A DNA stretch of 64,000 bases from Kitasatospora sp040298565 (GTDB lineage: Bacteria; Actinomycetota; Actinomycetes; Streptomycetales; Streptomycetaceae). The notes below the pieces were generated by a model. It had not been told where the DNA came from and ran no database searches. It worked only from the letters and a program-made list of their open reading frames with translations. The translations under genes were made by a program, and so were the position numbers. The DNA lies in contig NZ_JBEPAK010000004.1 of NCBI RefSeq assembly GCF_040298565.1, positions 1 to 64,000 on the forward strand. The letters are read 5' to 3'. This document shows positions 16,695 to 24,423 of this stretch, in pieces (the stretch's first letter is position 1; every line of letters begins with the position of its first letter).

Positions 16695-18431
16695 CTACGG
16701 CTGCATCTCGTACGCGCCGGAGAGCGCCTCCACCCGCGCCCAGACCTTCGCCGCGCGCTCGGCGTCCGCGACCGGGCGGCGCACGTTCGCCAGCGCCCAG
16801 GCGGCCTGCTCCTCGGTGGTCGACGCCTTGCCGTGCAGCTCGGTGGCGTGCGCGGAGAAGTCGCGGACCAGCGCGTCGAAGACCTGGTCCAGCACGTCGG
16901 CCGGCAGGCCGGTCAGCTCGGCCTGCTCCAGCACCAGCTGGCCGTAGACGATCAGCGCGAACAGCTGGCCGATCTCCAGCAGGAAGTCCAGGTCGGCCTG
17001 CTGCTCCTTGCTCGGCGCGTGCTTGAGCAGCAACTCGCAGAAGCCGTCGGCCTGTTCGCGGAAGCGGGCGACGTTCGGCAGCTGGGCGTTGCGGTCGTAG
17101 GCGGCGCGCCAGTCGTGGAAGCGGATCGCACCGAGGCCGCGGGCCGGGCCCTGGCGGAACAGGAACGCGTCGTCGGCGGCGTCCAGGCGGGTCGGCACCG
17201 GCGCGTAGTCGGCGGGCGCGAACAGGTAGTTGCCCATGAACTTGAGGATCAGCGCCAGGTTGACGTGCACGGTGCCCTCGAGCTTCGGCAGGCCGCGGAT
17301 GTCCTTGGCGGCCTTGTCGAAGTAGGTGTCCGCCTCGAAGCCCTTGGCCGCGATGACGTCCCACATCAGGTCGATGACCTTCTCGCCCTCGGTGGTGACC
17401 TTCATCTTGGTCATCGGGTTGAAGAGGAGGTAGCGGCGGTCCTCGGGGGAGGCGGTGCGGAAGTAGTCCACGGCCCGGGCGCTGAACAGCTTCATCGCGG
17501 CCAGGCGGGCGTAGGCGTCGGTCAACTCCCGTCGCACGTGCGGGAAGTCGGTCACCTTCCGGCCGTACAGGACCCGGTTGTGGGCGTGCGTGACGGCCTC
17601 GTACATCGCGTGCTCGCAGATGCCGACGGAGGCGGTGCAGAGGTTGAACTTGCCGACGTTGACGGTGTTCAGCGCGGCGTCGAAGGCGGCCTGGCCGGTG
17701 TGCAGCACGTCCTCGGCGCGGACCGGGTAGTCCTCCAGCCGGAACTCGCTGACGTACATCTGGGCGTTCACCACGTTCTTGACCAGGTGGTACGCCTCGT
17801 GGCGGCTGTCGGCGGCGAAGAAGATGTAGCCCTCCGGGCCCTCGACGTCCGAACGGCGGCCGAAGACCGAGACCAGGCCGGCCACGTTGCCGTTGCCGAT
17901 GTAGTACTTGGAGCCGGTCGCGGTGAAGCCGCCCTCGCCGTCCGGGGTGAGGATCATGTCGGTGGAGTAGATGTCGGCGCCGTGGGTGCGCTCGGACAGG
18001 CCGAAGGCCATCACGTGGCCCTCGGCGAGGAGCCGGGCGGCGCGGGCCCGGACGGCCTCGTTCTCGCTCTGCCAGACCGGGCCGAGGCCCAGGATGGTGA
18101 CCTGCCAGGTGTACCAGTAGCCCAGGCCGTAGAAGCCGAGGATCTCGTTCAGTTCGGCGATCCGCGCGGTGTCCCAGCGCTTGGCCGGGTCGGCCGCGGT
18201 GGGGGTCAGGAACTCCGCGAACAGGCCTTCCTTCGCCGCGAACTCGAGGAAGTCGGCGTACCAGCTGCGGTCGATGTAGGTGTCGATGAGCGCCTTCTTG
18301 CCGCGGGACTCGAACCAGTCGACGGTCGCGCGCAGCAGACGGCGGGTCGGCTCGTCGAACTGGGCGGGGTCGTAGGTGCGCGGGTGGAAGAGCATCACGG
18401 GCTCCCGGGGGTCGAGGGTGGGGAGTGGCAT
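16695..18431 (-). CDS. Acyl-CoA dehydrogenase/oxidase-like flavoprotein
   Basis: 578 residues, longer than the roughly 380-residue acyl-CoA dehydrogenases and closer to acyl-CoA oxidase-like proteins. The FAD-contact region reads MAFGLSERTHGADIYSTDM; the middle beta-domain has GSKYYIGNGNVAGLVSVF; the C-terminal helical domain carries ALNTVNVGKFNLCTASVG and YGRKVTDFP. It likely oxidises an acyl-CoA to the 2-enoyl form. I use ATG 18431; a second ATG 12 codons in (MLFHPRTYDP) is possible. It follows the PadR gene by 59 bases on the same strand, so the regulator probably controls it. Confidence 0.8.
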   Translation of the reverse strand: MPLPTLDPREPVMLFHPRTYDPAQFDEPTRRLLRATVDWFESRGKKALIDTYIDRSWYADFLEFAAKEGLFAEFLTPTAADPAKRWDTARIAELNEILGFYGLGYWYTWQVTILGLGPVWQSENEAVRARAARLLAEGHVMAFGLSERTHGADIYSTDMILTPDGEGGFTATGSKYYIGNGNVAGLVSVFGRRSDVEGPEGYIFFAADSRHEAYHLVKNVVNAQMYVSEFRLEDYPVRAEDVLHTGQAAFDAALNTVNVGKFNLCTASVGICEHAMYEAVTHAHNRVLYGRKVTDFPHVRRELTDAYARLAAMKLFSARAVDYFRTASPEDRRYLLFNPMTKMKVTTEGEKVIDLMWDVIAAKGFEADTYFDKAAKDIRGLPKLEGTVHVNLALILKFMGNYLFAPADYAPVPTRLDAADDAFLFRQGPARGLGAIRFHDWRAAYDRNAQLPNVARFREQADGFCELLLKHAPSKEQQADLDFLLEIGQLFALIVYGQLVLEQAELTGLPADVLDQVFDALVRDFSAHATELHGKASTTEEQAAWALANVRRPVADAERAAKVWARVEALSGAYEMQP

Positions 18432-18490
18432 GGGGTACCGGCGGTGGTCGGGCCGGCCTGCGGGGACCGCCTTGCGGGCCCCGGCGGCCG

Positions 18491-19039
18491 TCAGCCTCCG
18501 GCGGAGAGGCGGCGCAGCGTGGCGAGCACGTCGTCCAGCCAGGCGAGGGTCATCCGCTCGTACTCGATGCCGCCGCGCAGCACCACGTGCTGGAGCTCCT
18601 GCCGGGTGTCGAGTGCGGAGAGGTCGGGGAAGTCCCGCTGCTCGCCGTGCAGGTAGCGGGCGAGCAGGGCGGCATGGCTCTCGCGGTGCCGCTCGACCTC
18701 GGAGATCAGGGCGCCCGGGTCGTCGAAGGCGGCGGCGCGGATCTTGACCGCGAGCTCGTGCCGCACGGTCTCCGGTTCGACCGGCTCGCGCAGCCAGGCG
18801 GCCAGCGCGTCCCGTCCGGGCCCGGCCGCCGAGTAGACCTTCTTGTCCGGGCGGCCGTCCTGGGCGACCTCCTGCGCGGCGATCCAGCCGTCCGCCTCCA
18901 TCCGCCGCAGCACCCGGTAGATCTGCTGGTGGGTGGCGGTCCAGAAGCGGCCGATGGACCGGTCGAAGCGCCGGGCCAGCTCGTAGCCCGAGCCGGGCTG
19001 CTCCAGCAGCGAGACGAGGATCGCGTGCTCCAGTGCCAT
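18491..19039 (-). CDS. PadR-family transcriptional regulator
   Basis: 182 residues. N-terminal winged helix starting MALEHAILVSLLEQPGSGYEL with FDRSIGRFWTATHQQIYRVLRRMEADGWI, then the YSAAGPGRDAL beta-wing typical of PadR proteins, and a C-terminal helical dimerisation domain (PadR/AphA-like C-terminal part). A 20-bp palindrome lies 12 bases upstream of the start codon, a classical autoregulation geometry. Predicted to repress itself and the downstream acyl-CoA dehydrogenase; the inducer is unknown. Confidence 0.88.
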   Translation of the reverse strand: MALEHAILVSLLEQPGSGYELARRFDRSIGRFWTATHQQIYRVLRRMEADGWIAAQEVAQDGRPDKKVYSAAGPGRDALAAWLREPVEPETVRHELAVKIRAAAFDDPGALISEVERHRESHAALLARYLHGEQRDFPDLSALDTRQELQHVVLRGGIEYERMTLAWLDDVLATLRRLSAGG

Positions 19040-19051
19040 GCCCGCATCCTG

Positions 19052-19071
19052 CTATGCAACGAGTTGCATAG
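19052..19071. promoter_or_regulatory. PadR operator palindrome
   Basis: CTATGCAACGAGTTGCATAG: eight-base perfect arms (CTATGCAA/TTGCATAG) around a four-base centre. It is the only AT-richer palindrome in the gap and sits 12 bases before the padR start, so binding would block initiation. Confidence 0.6.
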
Positions 19072-19153
19072 GCAATGGGCCCACGGAGTGGTGAGACGCA
19101 GCTCACCGGCGTGACCGGATGGTTATCGGTCATTCCCGACTATCAGGTGCAAA

Positions 19154-19204
19154 ACCATGGAGAAGAGCCAGAATGGGTACGGGGCATGACCCCCCTTCCA
19201 TGGT
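19154..19204. promoter_or_regulatory. spaced inverted repeat before the SPW gene
   Basis: ACCATGGA at 19154-19161 is repeated inverted as TCCATGGT at 19197-19204, 35 bases apart. Between them lies GGGTAC (19175-19180), which resembles the -10 hexamer of streptomycete sigma-B promoters, but no matching GNNT element is found at the right spacing. Confidence 0.3.
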
Positions 19205-19228
19205 CCGGAACCACAGGAGGTGGTATCG

Positions 19229-19699
19229 GTGGCAACCCATATGCCGACCGGCATGGAGCACCACCCGGACATCGTCGAACTCCGGGAGCACTACGAGCGG
19301 GTCACCTCGACCCCGCGGGCCCAGGGCGTGGAAGCCCTGGCCGTCCTGGCCGGCCTCTTCCTCGCGGCGTCGCCGTGGATCGTCGGCTTCACCGCGTTCA
19401 GCACGCTGACCGTGACCTGCCTGATCGTGGGCCTGGCCTACACGCTGCTGATGGCCGGCTACGGCTCGGCCTACGAACGGACACACGCACGGGCCTGGGC
19501 GGCCGCCGCGCTCGGTGTGTGGACGATCATCTCCCCCTGGGCCGTCTCGGGCTCCGTCGCACACGGCAAGAACATCGTCACCTGCGTCATCGTCGGTGCG
19601 GTGATGTTCCTGCTCGGCCTCGCGGCGATCTCGATGGCGACGATCACGTCGAACGGAGCAGCGATGCGGCGCGGCCGCGCCGGCCGCGCCAAGGGCTGA
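19229..19699 (+). CDS. SPW repeat membrane protein
   Basis: 156 residues with four hydrophobic helices arranged as two repeats, each containing the signature Ser-Pro-Trp motif (AASPWIVGF and IISPWAVSG). SPW proteins are small membrane proteins widespread in actinobacteria, with no established biochemical role. The GTG at 19229 (VATHMPTGMEHH) is chosen because AGGAGG ends eight bases before it; the GTG at 19220 overlaps that ribosome site. Confidence 0.85.
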   Translation: MATHMPTGMEHHPDIVELREHYERVTSTPRAQGVEALAVLAGLFLAASPWIVGFTAFSTLTVTCLIVGLAYTLLMAGYGSAYERTHARAWAAAALGVWTIISPWAVSGSVAHGKNIVTCVIVGAVMFLLGLAAISMATITSNGAAMRRGRAGRAKG

Positions 19700-19730
19700 A
19701 CCCCCCCCGCAGCCCGTGTCCGGGGCACGG

Positions 19731-19752
19731 AGGGCGCGAGCCCCCCGCGCCC
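19731..19752. terminator. weak GC-rich hairpin
   Basis: GGGCGCG (19731-19737) pairs with CGCGCCC (19746-19752) between the SPW gene and the convergent fumC gene. Confidence 0.35.
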
Positions 19753-19787
19753 CGGCGCACGTCCGCCCCGGAACGGTCGTGCCGGCC

Positions 19788-21194
19788 CTACGGGTGCGTC
19801 ATCCGCAGCACGTCCAGCGCCCGGTCGAGCTGCTCCTCGGTGAGGTCGCCCCGCTCGACGTACCCGCGCTCCAGCACCACCTGACGGATCGTCTTCCGCT
19901 CGGCCAGCGCCTGCTTGGCGACCTTCGCCGCCTCCTCGTACCCGATGTACCGGTTCAGCGGCGTGACCACCGAGGGCGAGGACTCCGCGTACTCCCGCGC
20001 CCGCTCCACGTTGGCGGTGATGCCGTCCACCGTCCGGTCCGCGAGCAGCCGGGCGCTGTTGGCGAGCAGCCGCACCGACTCCAGCACGTTGCGGGCGATC
20101 ACCGGGAGCATCACGTTCAGCTCGAAGTTGCCGCTCGCGCCGGCCAGCGTCACCGTCGAGTCGTTGCCCACCACCTGGGCGGCGACCATCAGCACCACCT
20201 CGGGCAGCACCGGGTTCACCTTGCCCGGCATGATGGACGAACCCGGCTGGAGGTCCGGCAGGTTGATCTCGCCGAGGCCGGTGCGCGGGCCGGAGCCCAT
20301 CCACCGCAGATCGTTCGCGATCTTGGTGAACCCGACGGCCACCGTGCGCAGCTGACCGCTCAGCTCGACCAGCGCGTCGCGCGCTCCCTGCGCCTCGAAG
20401 TGGTCCCGGGCCTCGGTCAGCGGCAGGCCGGTGGCGCGCGCCACCTCCTCGATCACGGCCGCCGGGAAGCCGGGCGGGGTGTTGATGCCGGTGCCCACCG
20501 CCGTGCCGCCGAGCGGCAGCTCGGCGACCCGGGGCAGCGTCGCCAGCAGCCGCTCCCGCCCGTGCCGCACCTGCGCCGCGTAGCCGCCGAACTCCTGGCC
20601 GAGGGTGACGGGCGTGGCGTCCATCAGGTGGGTGCGGCCCGACTTGACCACCTGCGCGAACTCGACGCTCTTGCGCTCCAGGGCCTCCGCCAGGTGCTCC
20701 AGGGCCGGGATCAGGTCGTGGGTGACGGCGGCGGTCGCGGCGATGTGGATCGAGGACGGGAACACGTCGTTGGACGACTGGCTCGCGTTCACCTGGTCGT
20801 TCGGGTGGACGGGCCGCCCCAGCCGCTCGCTCGCCAGGGTGGCGATCACCTCGTTGGCGTTCATGTTGGACGAGGTGCCGGAGCCGGTCTGGAACACGTC
20901 CACCGGGAACTGGTCGTCCCACCGGCCGTCCGCGACCTCCTCGGCCGCCGCGGCGACCGCCGCGGCCGTCTCCTCGTCCAGGACCCCGAGGCGGGCGTTC
21001 ACCCGGGCCGCGGCCGCCTTGATCCGGGCCAGCGCGGCGATGTGCGCGCGCTCCAGCCGCTGGCCGGACACCGGGAAGTTCTCCACCGCCCGCTGCGTCT
21101 GCGCCTGCCACTTCGCGGCGGCCGGCACCCGCACCTCGCCCATCGAGTCGTGCTCGACCCGGTACTCCTGCGGCCTCTCCCGCTCGTCACCCAT
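19788..21194 (-). CDS. fumC: Fumarate hydratase, class II
   Basis: 468 residues, full length for the iron-independent fumarase of the citric-acid cycle. Signature GSSIMPGKVNP near residue 320, plus GSGTSSNMNANEV, the substrate-contact SSNDVFPSS and SGRTHLMDATPVTLGQEF. Start ATG 21194 (MGDERERPQEYRVEHDSMG) is preceded by GGAGGTGC. It can also dispose of fumarate made by fahA. It stands alone, convergent with the SPW gene and divergent from the oxidase gene. Confidence 0.95.
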   Translation of the reverse strand: MGDERERPQEYRVEHDSMGEVRVPAAAKWQAQTQRAVENFPVSGQRLERAHIAALARIKAAAARVNARLGVLDEETAAAVAAAAEEVADGRWDDQFPVDVFQTGSGTSSNMNANEVIATLASERLGRPVHPNDQVNASQSSNDVFPSSIHIAATAAVTHDLIPALEHLAEALERKSVEFAQVVKSGRTHLMDATPVTLGQEFGGYAAQVRHGRERLLATLPRVAELPLGGTAVGTGINTPPGFPAAVIEEVARATGLPLTEARDHFEAQGARDALVELSGQLRTVAVGFTKIANDLRWMGSGPRTGLGEINLPDLQPGSSIMPGKVNPVLPEVVLMVAAQVVGNDSTVTLAGASGNFELNVMLPVIARNVLESVRLLANSARLLADRTVDGITANVERAREYAESSPSVVTPLNRYIGYEEAAKVAKQALAERKTIRQVVLERGYVERGDLTEEQLDRALDVLRMTHP

Positions 21195-21589
21195 CGCGCG
21201 CTGCACCTCCTGTACGGGCCGATCGGCCCGGTCACGGGTCACCGGCCGACGGATCCGTTGCGGCCCGTCGGTCCGCCGATCCTCCGGTCTGCCGATCATG
21301 GCAGCCGCGCGCGGTCCCCGGGTATTCCACCCGCGGGCGACCGATCCGGCAGCCGTAGCACGCGCCGGGCACTGGGCCACCGGGTAGCGCCGACCCCTGC
21401 CTCCGCGGGTGAGGTTCGCAGCCGTTCGTCACATGATCACTCGAAGGAGTGACATCCCGGCCGGTTCGCTCAGACGGCTGTGCGGTGCTTCGTACGCTCC
21501 TGGGCGGGGCCGGGCGGACACCGGCCCACCCCCGAGGCGCCGCGGCGCGGCCCGGGGGCACCAGTGCGGGGGCGGAGGGGCGGACCGGG
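21195..21589. other. 395-base divergent intergenic region with a palindrome
   Basis: Between fumC and the FAD oxidase. The notable element is TCACTC-GAAG-GAGTGA at 21437-21452, a perfect six-base inverted repeat within an AT-richer patch, about 140 bases before the oxidase start. The right part (21480-21590) is GC-rich and open in the oxidase frame from 21449, but lacks a better start than 21590. Confidence 0.45.
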
Positions 21590-23554
21590 ATGACCACAGG
21601 GCGGACGGAACGGCACGGGGACGGCGAGGCGGACGGCCCGGGCCGGGGCCGGCGCGGCCGTGGCGGCGGGGAAGCCCCCGGCCGGGGGAGCGGCCTGAGC
21701 CGACGGCAGCTGCTCGGCGCCTCGGCCCTCGGCGGCGCGGCCTGGCTGCTGCGCGGCACCGTCGGCCCGGACGGCGCCGAGGCCGCCGCACCCGTACCGC
21801 CCGGGCTGCCCGCCGGCACCGAGCTCTACCAGCGGGTCTTCCAGAACTGGTCCGGCGAGATCCGCACCGACCAGCTGTGGACCTGCGCACCGCGCACCCC
21901 CGAGGAGGTGCCGGCGCTCGCCGACTGGGCCCACGCCAACGGCTGGCGGCTGCGCGCCACCGGCTACCGGCACACCTGGGCGCCGCTCACCGTCGCCGAC
22001 GGCACCCCGGAGGACGCCCGCGTCCTGCTCCTGGACACCAGCCGGCACCTCACCGCGCTCACCGCCGACTCACCCACCACCGTCCGGGCCCAGACCGGCG
22101 CGAGCATGGAGGCGCTGCTCGCCCATCTCGCCGACCGCGGCCTCGGCCTGACGGCCTGCCCGGCCCCCGGGGACCTCACCGTGGGCGGCGTGCTCGCCAT
22201 CGGCGGCCACGGCACGGCCGCCCCCGCAGGCGGCGAGCTGCGGCCGGACGGCCACGGCTACGGGTCGGTCAGCAACCAGGTGGTCCGGCTCACCGCCGTC
22301 GTCCTCGACCCCGCCACCGGCCGCTACGCGCTGCGCACCTTCGACCGCGCCGAGGCGGACAGCGCCGCCTTCCTGGTGCACCTCGGACGGGCCTTCCTCA
22401 CCGAGGTGGTGCTGCGGGCAGGGGCCGACCGGCCGCTGCGCTGCGTCAGCCGGCTCGACATCCCGGCCTCCGAACTGTTCGCCCGGCCCGGCTCCGGCGG
22501 CGGTTCCGGCAGCGGCGGCGGCCTGCTCGGGGGAGTGCTCGGAGGAGTGCTGGGCGGCGGTCCGTCGGGCGGCGCCGGCCCGCGCACCCTCGCCGACTTC
22601 GTCGAGCGGGACGGCCGGGTCGAGGCGATCTGGTTCGCCTACACCGAGTACCCGTGGCTCAAGACCTGGACCGTCACCCCGACCAAGCCGCTCGCCTCCC
22701 GGGCCGTCGACCAGCCCTACAACTACCCCTTCTCGGACAGCGTCCCGGAGCCGGTGGCCCGGCTGGCCGGCCAGATCGTCGGCGGCGCCTGGGCCTCCGC
22801 CCCGCTGTTCGGCCAACTCCAGTACCTCGTCGCCAAGGTGGCGCTCACCGGCGACCTCACCGACGTCCTGCTCTCCGGCGGACTGCTGCGCGACCTGCTC
22901 ACCGGCGACCTGATCACCCACCTGCTCGCCGGAGGACTACGCTCCGACCTCTGGGGCCCGTCGCGCGCCCTGCTGCAGTACGTCCGGCCCACCACCCTGC
23001 GGGTCACCGCCAACGGCTACGCGGTCCTGGCCGCGCGCGCCGACCTGCAGTGGGTGGTCAGTCAATTCGCGGACCAGTACCGGAAGTTGCTCGCCGAGTA
23101 CCAGGCCCGGGGCGAGTTCCCGGTGAACGGCGCGGTGGAGATCCGGGTCACCGGCCTGGACGACCCCGGGTACGCGGGCGTCCCCGGCGCCCGGCCCCCG
23201 CTGCTGTCCGCGCTGCGGCCCCGGGCCGACCGGCCCGACTGGGACACCGCGATCTGGCTCGACGTGCTGGCCTTCCCCGGCACCCCCAGCCTGGAACGCT
23301 TCGCCCGCGACCTCGAGCAGTGGCTGCTGCGGACCTTCGACGGCACCCGGGCGGGCCTGCGGGTGGAGTGGTCCAAGGGCTGGGCCTACACCGCCGACGC
23401 GGCCTGGTCCGACCCGGACGTGATCGGCCGGGTCATCCCGGACAGCCTGCGGTCCGGCGGCGGGCCGGGCTGGGACGAGGCGGTCGCCGTGCTGGACCGG
23501 TACGACCCGCACCGGGTGTTCGGCAACCCGTTCCTGGACGGGCTGCTGAGGTAG
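21590..23554 (+). CDS. Tat-exported VAO-type cholesterol oxidase homologue
   Basis: 654 residues. A long N-terminus leads to a twin-arginine signal (SRRQLLGASALGGAAWLL). The mature part resembles from memory the covalent-FAD cholesterol oxidase of Brevibacterium sterolicum: YQRVFQNWSGEI, then RATGYRHTWAPLTV, whose His (near 127) is the position of the covalent FAD link, GDLTVGGVLAIGGHG, then IWFAYTEYPWLKTWTV (Glu near 352), NGAVEIRVTGLD (Glu and Arg near 516-519) and YDPHRVFGNPF. It likely oxidises a sterol or other alcohol outside the cell. Residues about 301-334 are a Gly/Ser-rich insertion. Start ATG 21590 has GGAGGGG upstream. Confidence 0.82.
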   Translation: MTTGRTERHGDGEADGPGRGRRGRGGGEAPGRGSGLSRRQLLGASALGGAAWLLRGTVGPDGAEAAAPVPPGLPAGTELYQRVFQNWSGEIRTDQLWTCAPRTPEEVPALADWAHANGWRLRATGYRHTWAPLTVADGTPEDARVLLLDTSRHLTALTADSPTTVRAQTGASMEALLAHLADRGLGLTACPAPGDLTVGGVLAIGGHGTAAPAGGELRPDGHGYGSVSNQVVRLTAVVLDPATGRYALRTFDRAEADSAAFLVHLGRAFLTEVVLRAGADRPLRCVSRLDIPASELFARPGSGGGSGSGGGLLGGVLGGVLGGGPSGGAGPRTLADFVERDGRVEAIWFAYTEYPWLKTWTVTPTKPLASRAVDQPYNYPFSDSVPEPVARLAGQIVGGAWASAPLFGQLQYLVAKVALTGDLTDVLLSGGLLRDLLTGDLITHLLAGGLRSDLWGPSRALLQYVRPTTLRVTANGYAVLAARADLQWVVSQFADQYRKLLAEYQARGEFPVNGAVEIRVTGLDDPGYAGVPGARPPLLSALRPRADRPDWDTAIWLDVLAFPGTPSLERFARDLEQWLLRTFDGTRAGLRVEWSKGWAYTADAAWSDPDVIGRVIPDSLRSGGGPGWDEAVAVLDRYDPHRVFGNPFLDGLLR

Positions 23555-23560
23555 CCGGCC

Positions 23561-23591
23561 GGTGCGCCCCCCGGACCGGGCGGGGCGCACC
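23561..23591. terminator. hairpin between convergent genes
   Basis: A ten-base stem (GGTGCGCCCC 23561-23570 with GGGGCGCACC 23582-23591) lies just after the oxidase gene and before the stop of the convergent XRE-cupin gene. Confidence 0.6.
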
Positions 23592-23659
23592 CCCGAACCG
23601 GGGACGCCCCGGGCACCCCGAACCGGGCGCGTCCCGGGCCGTCCCGGGCCGGCCGACGG

Positions 23660-24259
23660 TCAGATGTGCTCCATCACGATCACCGCGAGGGTGTCCGGGT
23701 CGAGCGCGCGGAACACGTGCGGGGCGTCGCCCGGGTAGCTGATGTAGTCGCCCGGGCCCAGTTCGACCGGCGCCTCGGCCGGGCCGACCAGGGCCCGGCC
23801 CGAGCCGATCATCACGTGCTCGACGGTGCCGGGCATGTGGGGGTCGGAGGCCCGGGTCTCGCCCGGCTGGGCCTCGATCCGGTAGATGTCGCGCCGGGCG
23901 TTCGGCGGGCAGGAGGCCAGTACGGTCGCCGCGTAGTTGGCCTGCTCGGAGTGGGTGACCGGGCCCTCCCCGGCCCGGAGCACCTTGACGGTCGGGCGCG
24001 GCGGGTCGACGAGCCGGCTGAACGGCACATTGAGCGCGACCCCGAGCGCCCACAGCGTCTCCACGCTGGGGTTGCCCGCGCCGGACTCCAGTTGCGACAG
24101 CGTCGACTTGGCGATGCCCGCGCGCCGGGCCAGCTCGGTCATCGACAGCCCGCTGCGTTCGCGTTCGCGCCGGATGGAGGCGGCGATCTGGCCGATCAGC
24201 TCCGTGCCGGACCCGTTGACGCCCGCGGGCTGGGCGGTCTGGTCACTCATGCTCGCCAC
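23660..24259 (-). CDS. XRE-family regulator with C-terminal cupin
   Basis: 199 residues. Residues about 20-80 are a helix-turn-helix of the Cro/XRE type (RERERSGLSMTELARRAGI, AKSTLSQLESGAGNPSVETL); residues about 115-198 form a cupin (HVMIGSGRALV, LGPGDYISYPGDAPHVF). Such proteins commonly sense a small metabolite through the cupin and control an adjacent transporter. The GTG at 24259 has GGAAG nine bases upstream; ATG 24250 (MSDQTAQ) is the alternative. Divergent from azlCD; repeated GTTCG/CGAAC palindromes lie between the genes. Confidence 0.88.
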   Translation of the reverse strand: MASMSDQTAQPAGVNGSGTELIGQIAASIRRERERSGLSMTELARRAGIAKSTLSQLESGAGNPSVETLWALGVALNVPFSRLVDPPRPTVKVLRAGEGPVTHSEQANYAATVLASCPPNARRDIYRIEAQPGETRASDPHMPGTVEHVMIGSGRALVGPAEAPVELGPGDYISYPGDAPHVFRALDPDTLAVIVMEHI

Positions 24260-24333
24260 TCACGCTTTCTTCCGGCTCCCTCGGATGCGGTGGTTGGTGC
24301 CGTTCATGCTGCCACGACCGGCCGCGAGCGCCC

Positions 24334-24423
24334 CGAACGTTCGCGTTGTCGTCCGGTTCGTTCGCCTTGACGAACAGCGCTGTGGGGTTCACTCTGTTGT
24401 ACATGTGTTCGCTACTCCGAACA
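24334..24423. promoter_or_regulatory. array of three GTTCG/CGAAC operators
   Basis: Three related inverted repeats: CGAACGTTCG (24334-24343), GTTCG-N6-CGAAC (24360-24375) and TGTTCG-N6-CGAACA (24406-24423). The second overlaps a -35-like TTGACG (24367-24372) and the third covers the first codons of azlC. This is the natural target of the divergent XRE-cupin regulator. Confidence 0.5.

Noticed and set aside
19175..19180. Confirmed sigma-B promoter for the SPW gene
   Set aside because: GGGTAC is present, but no GNNT at 14-16 bases upstream, so the call was downgraded to a remark.
21437..21452. BldD box
   Set aside because: The dyad TCACTC-N4-GAGTGA has a four-base centre and does not fit the remembered BldD consensus of TNACNC-W-GNGTNA.
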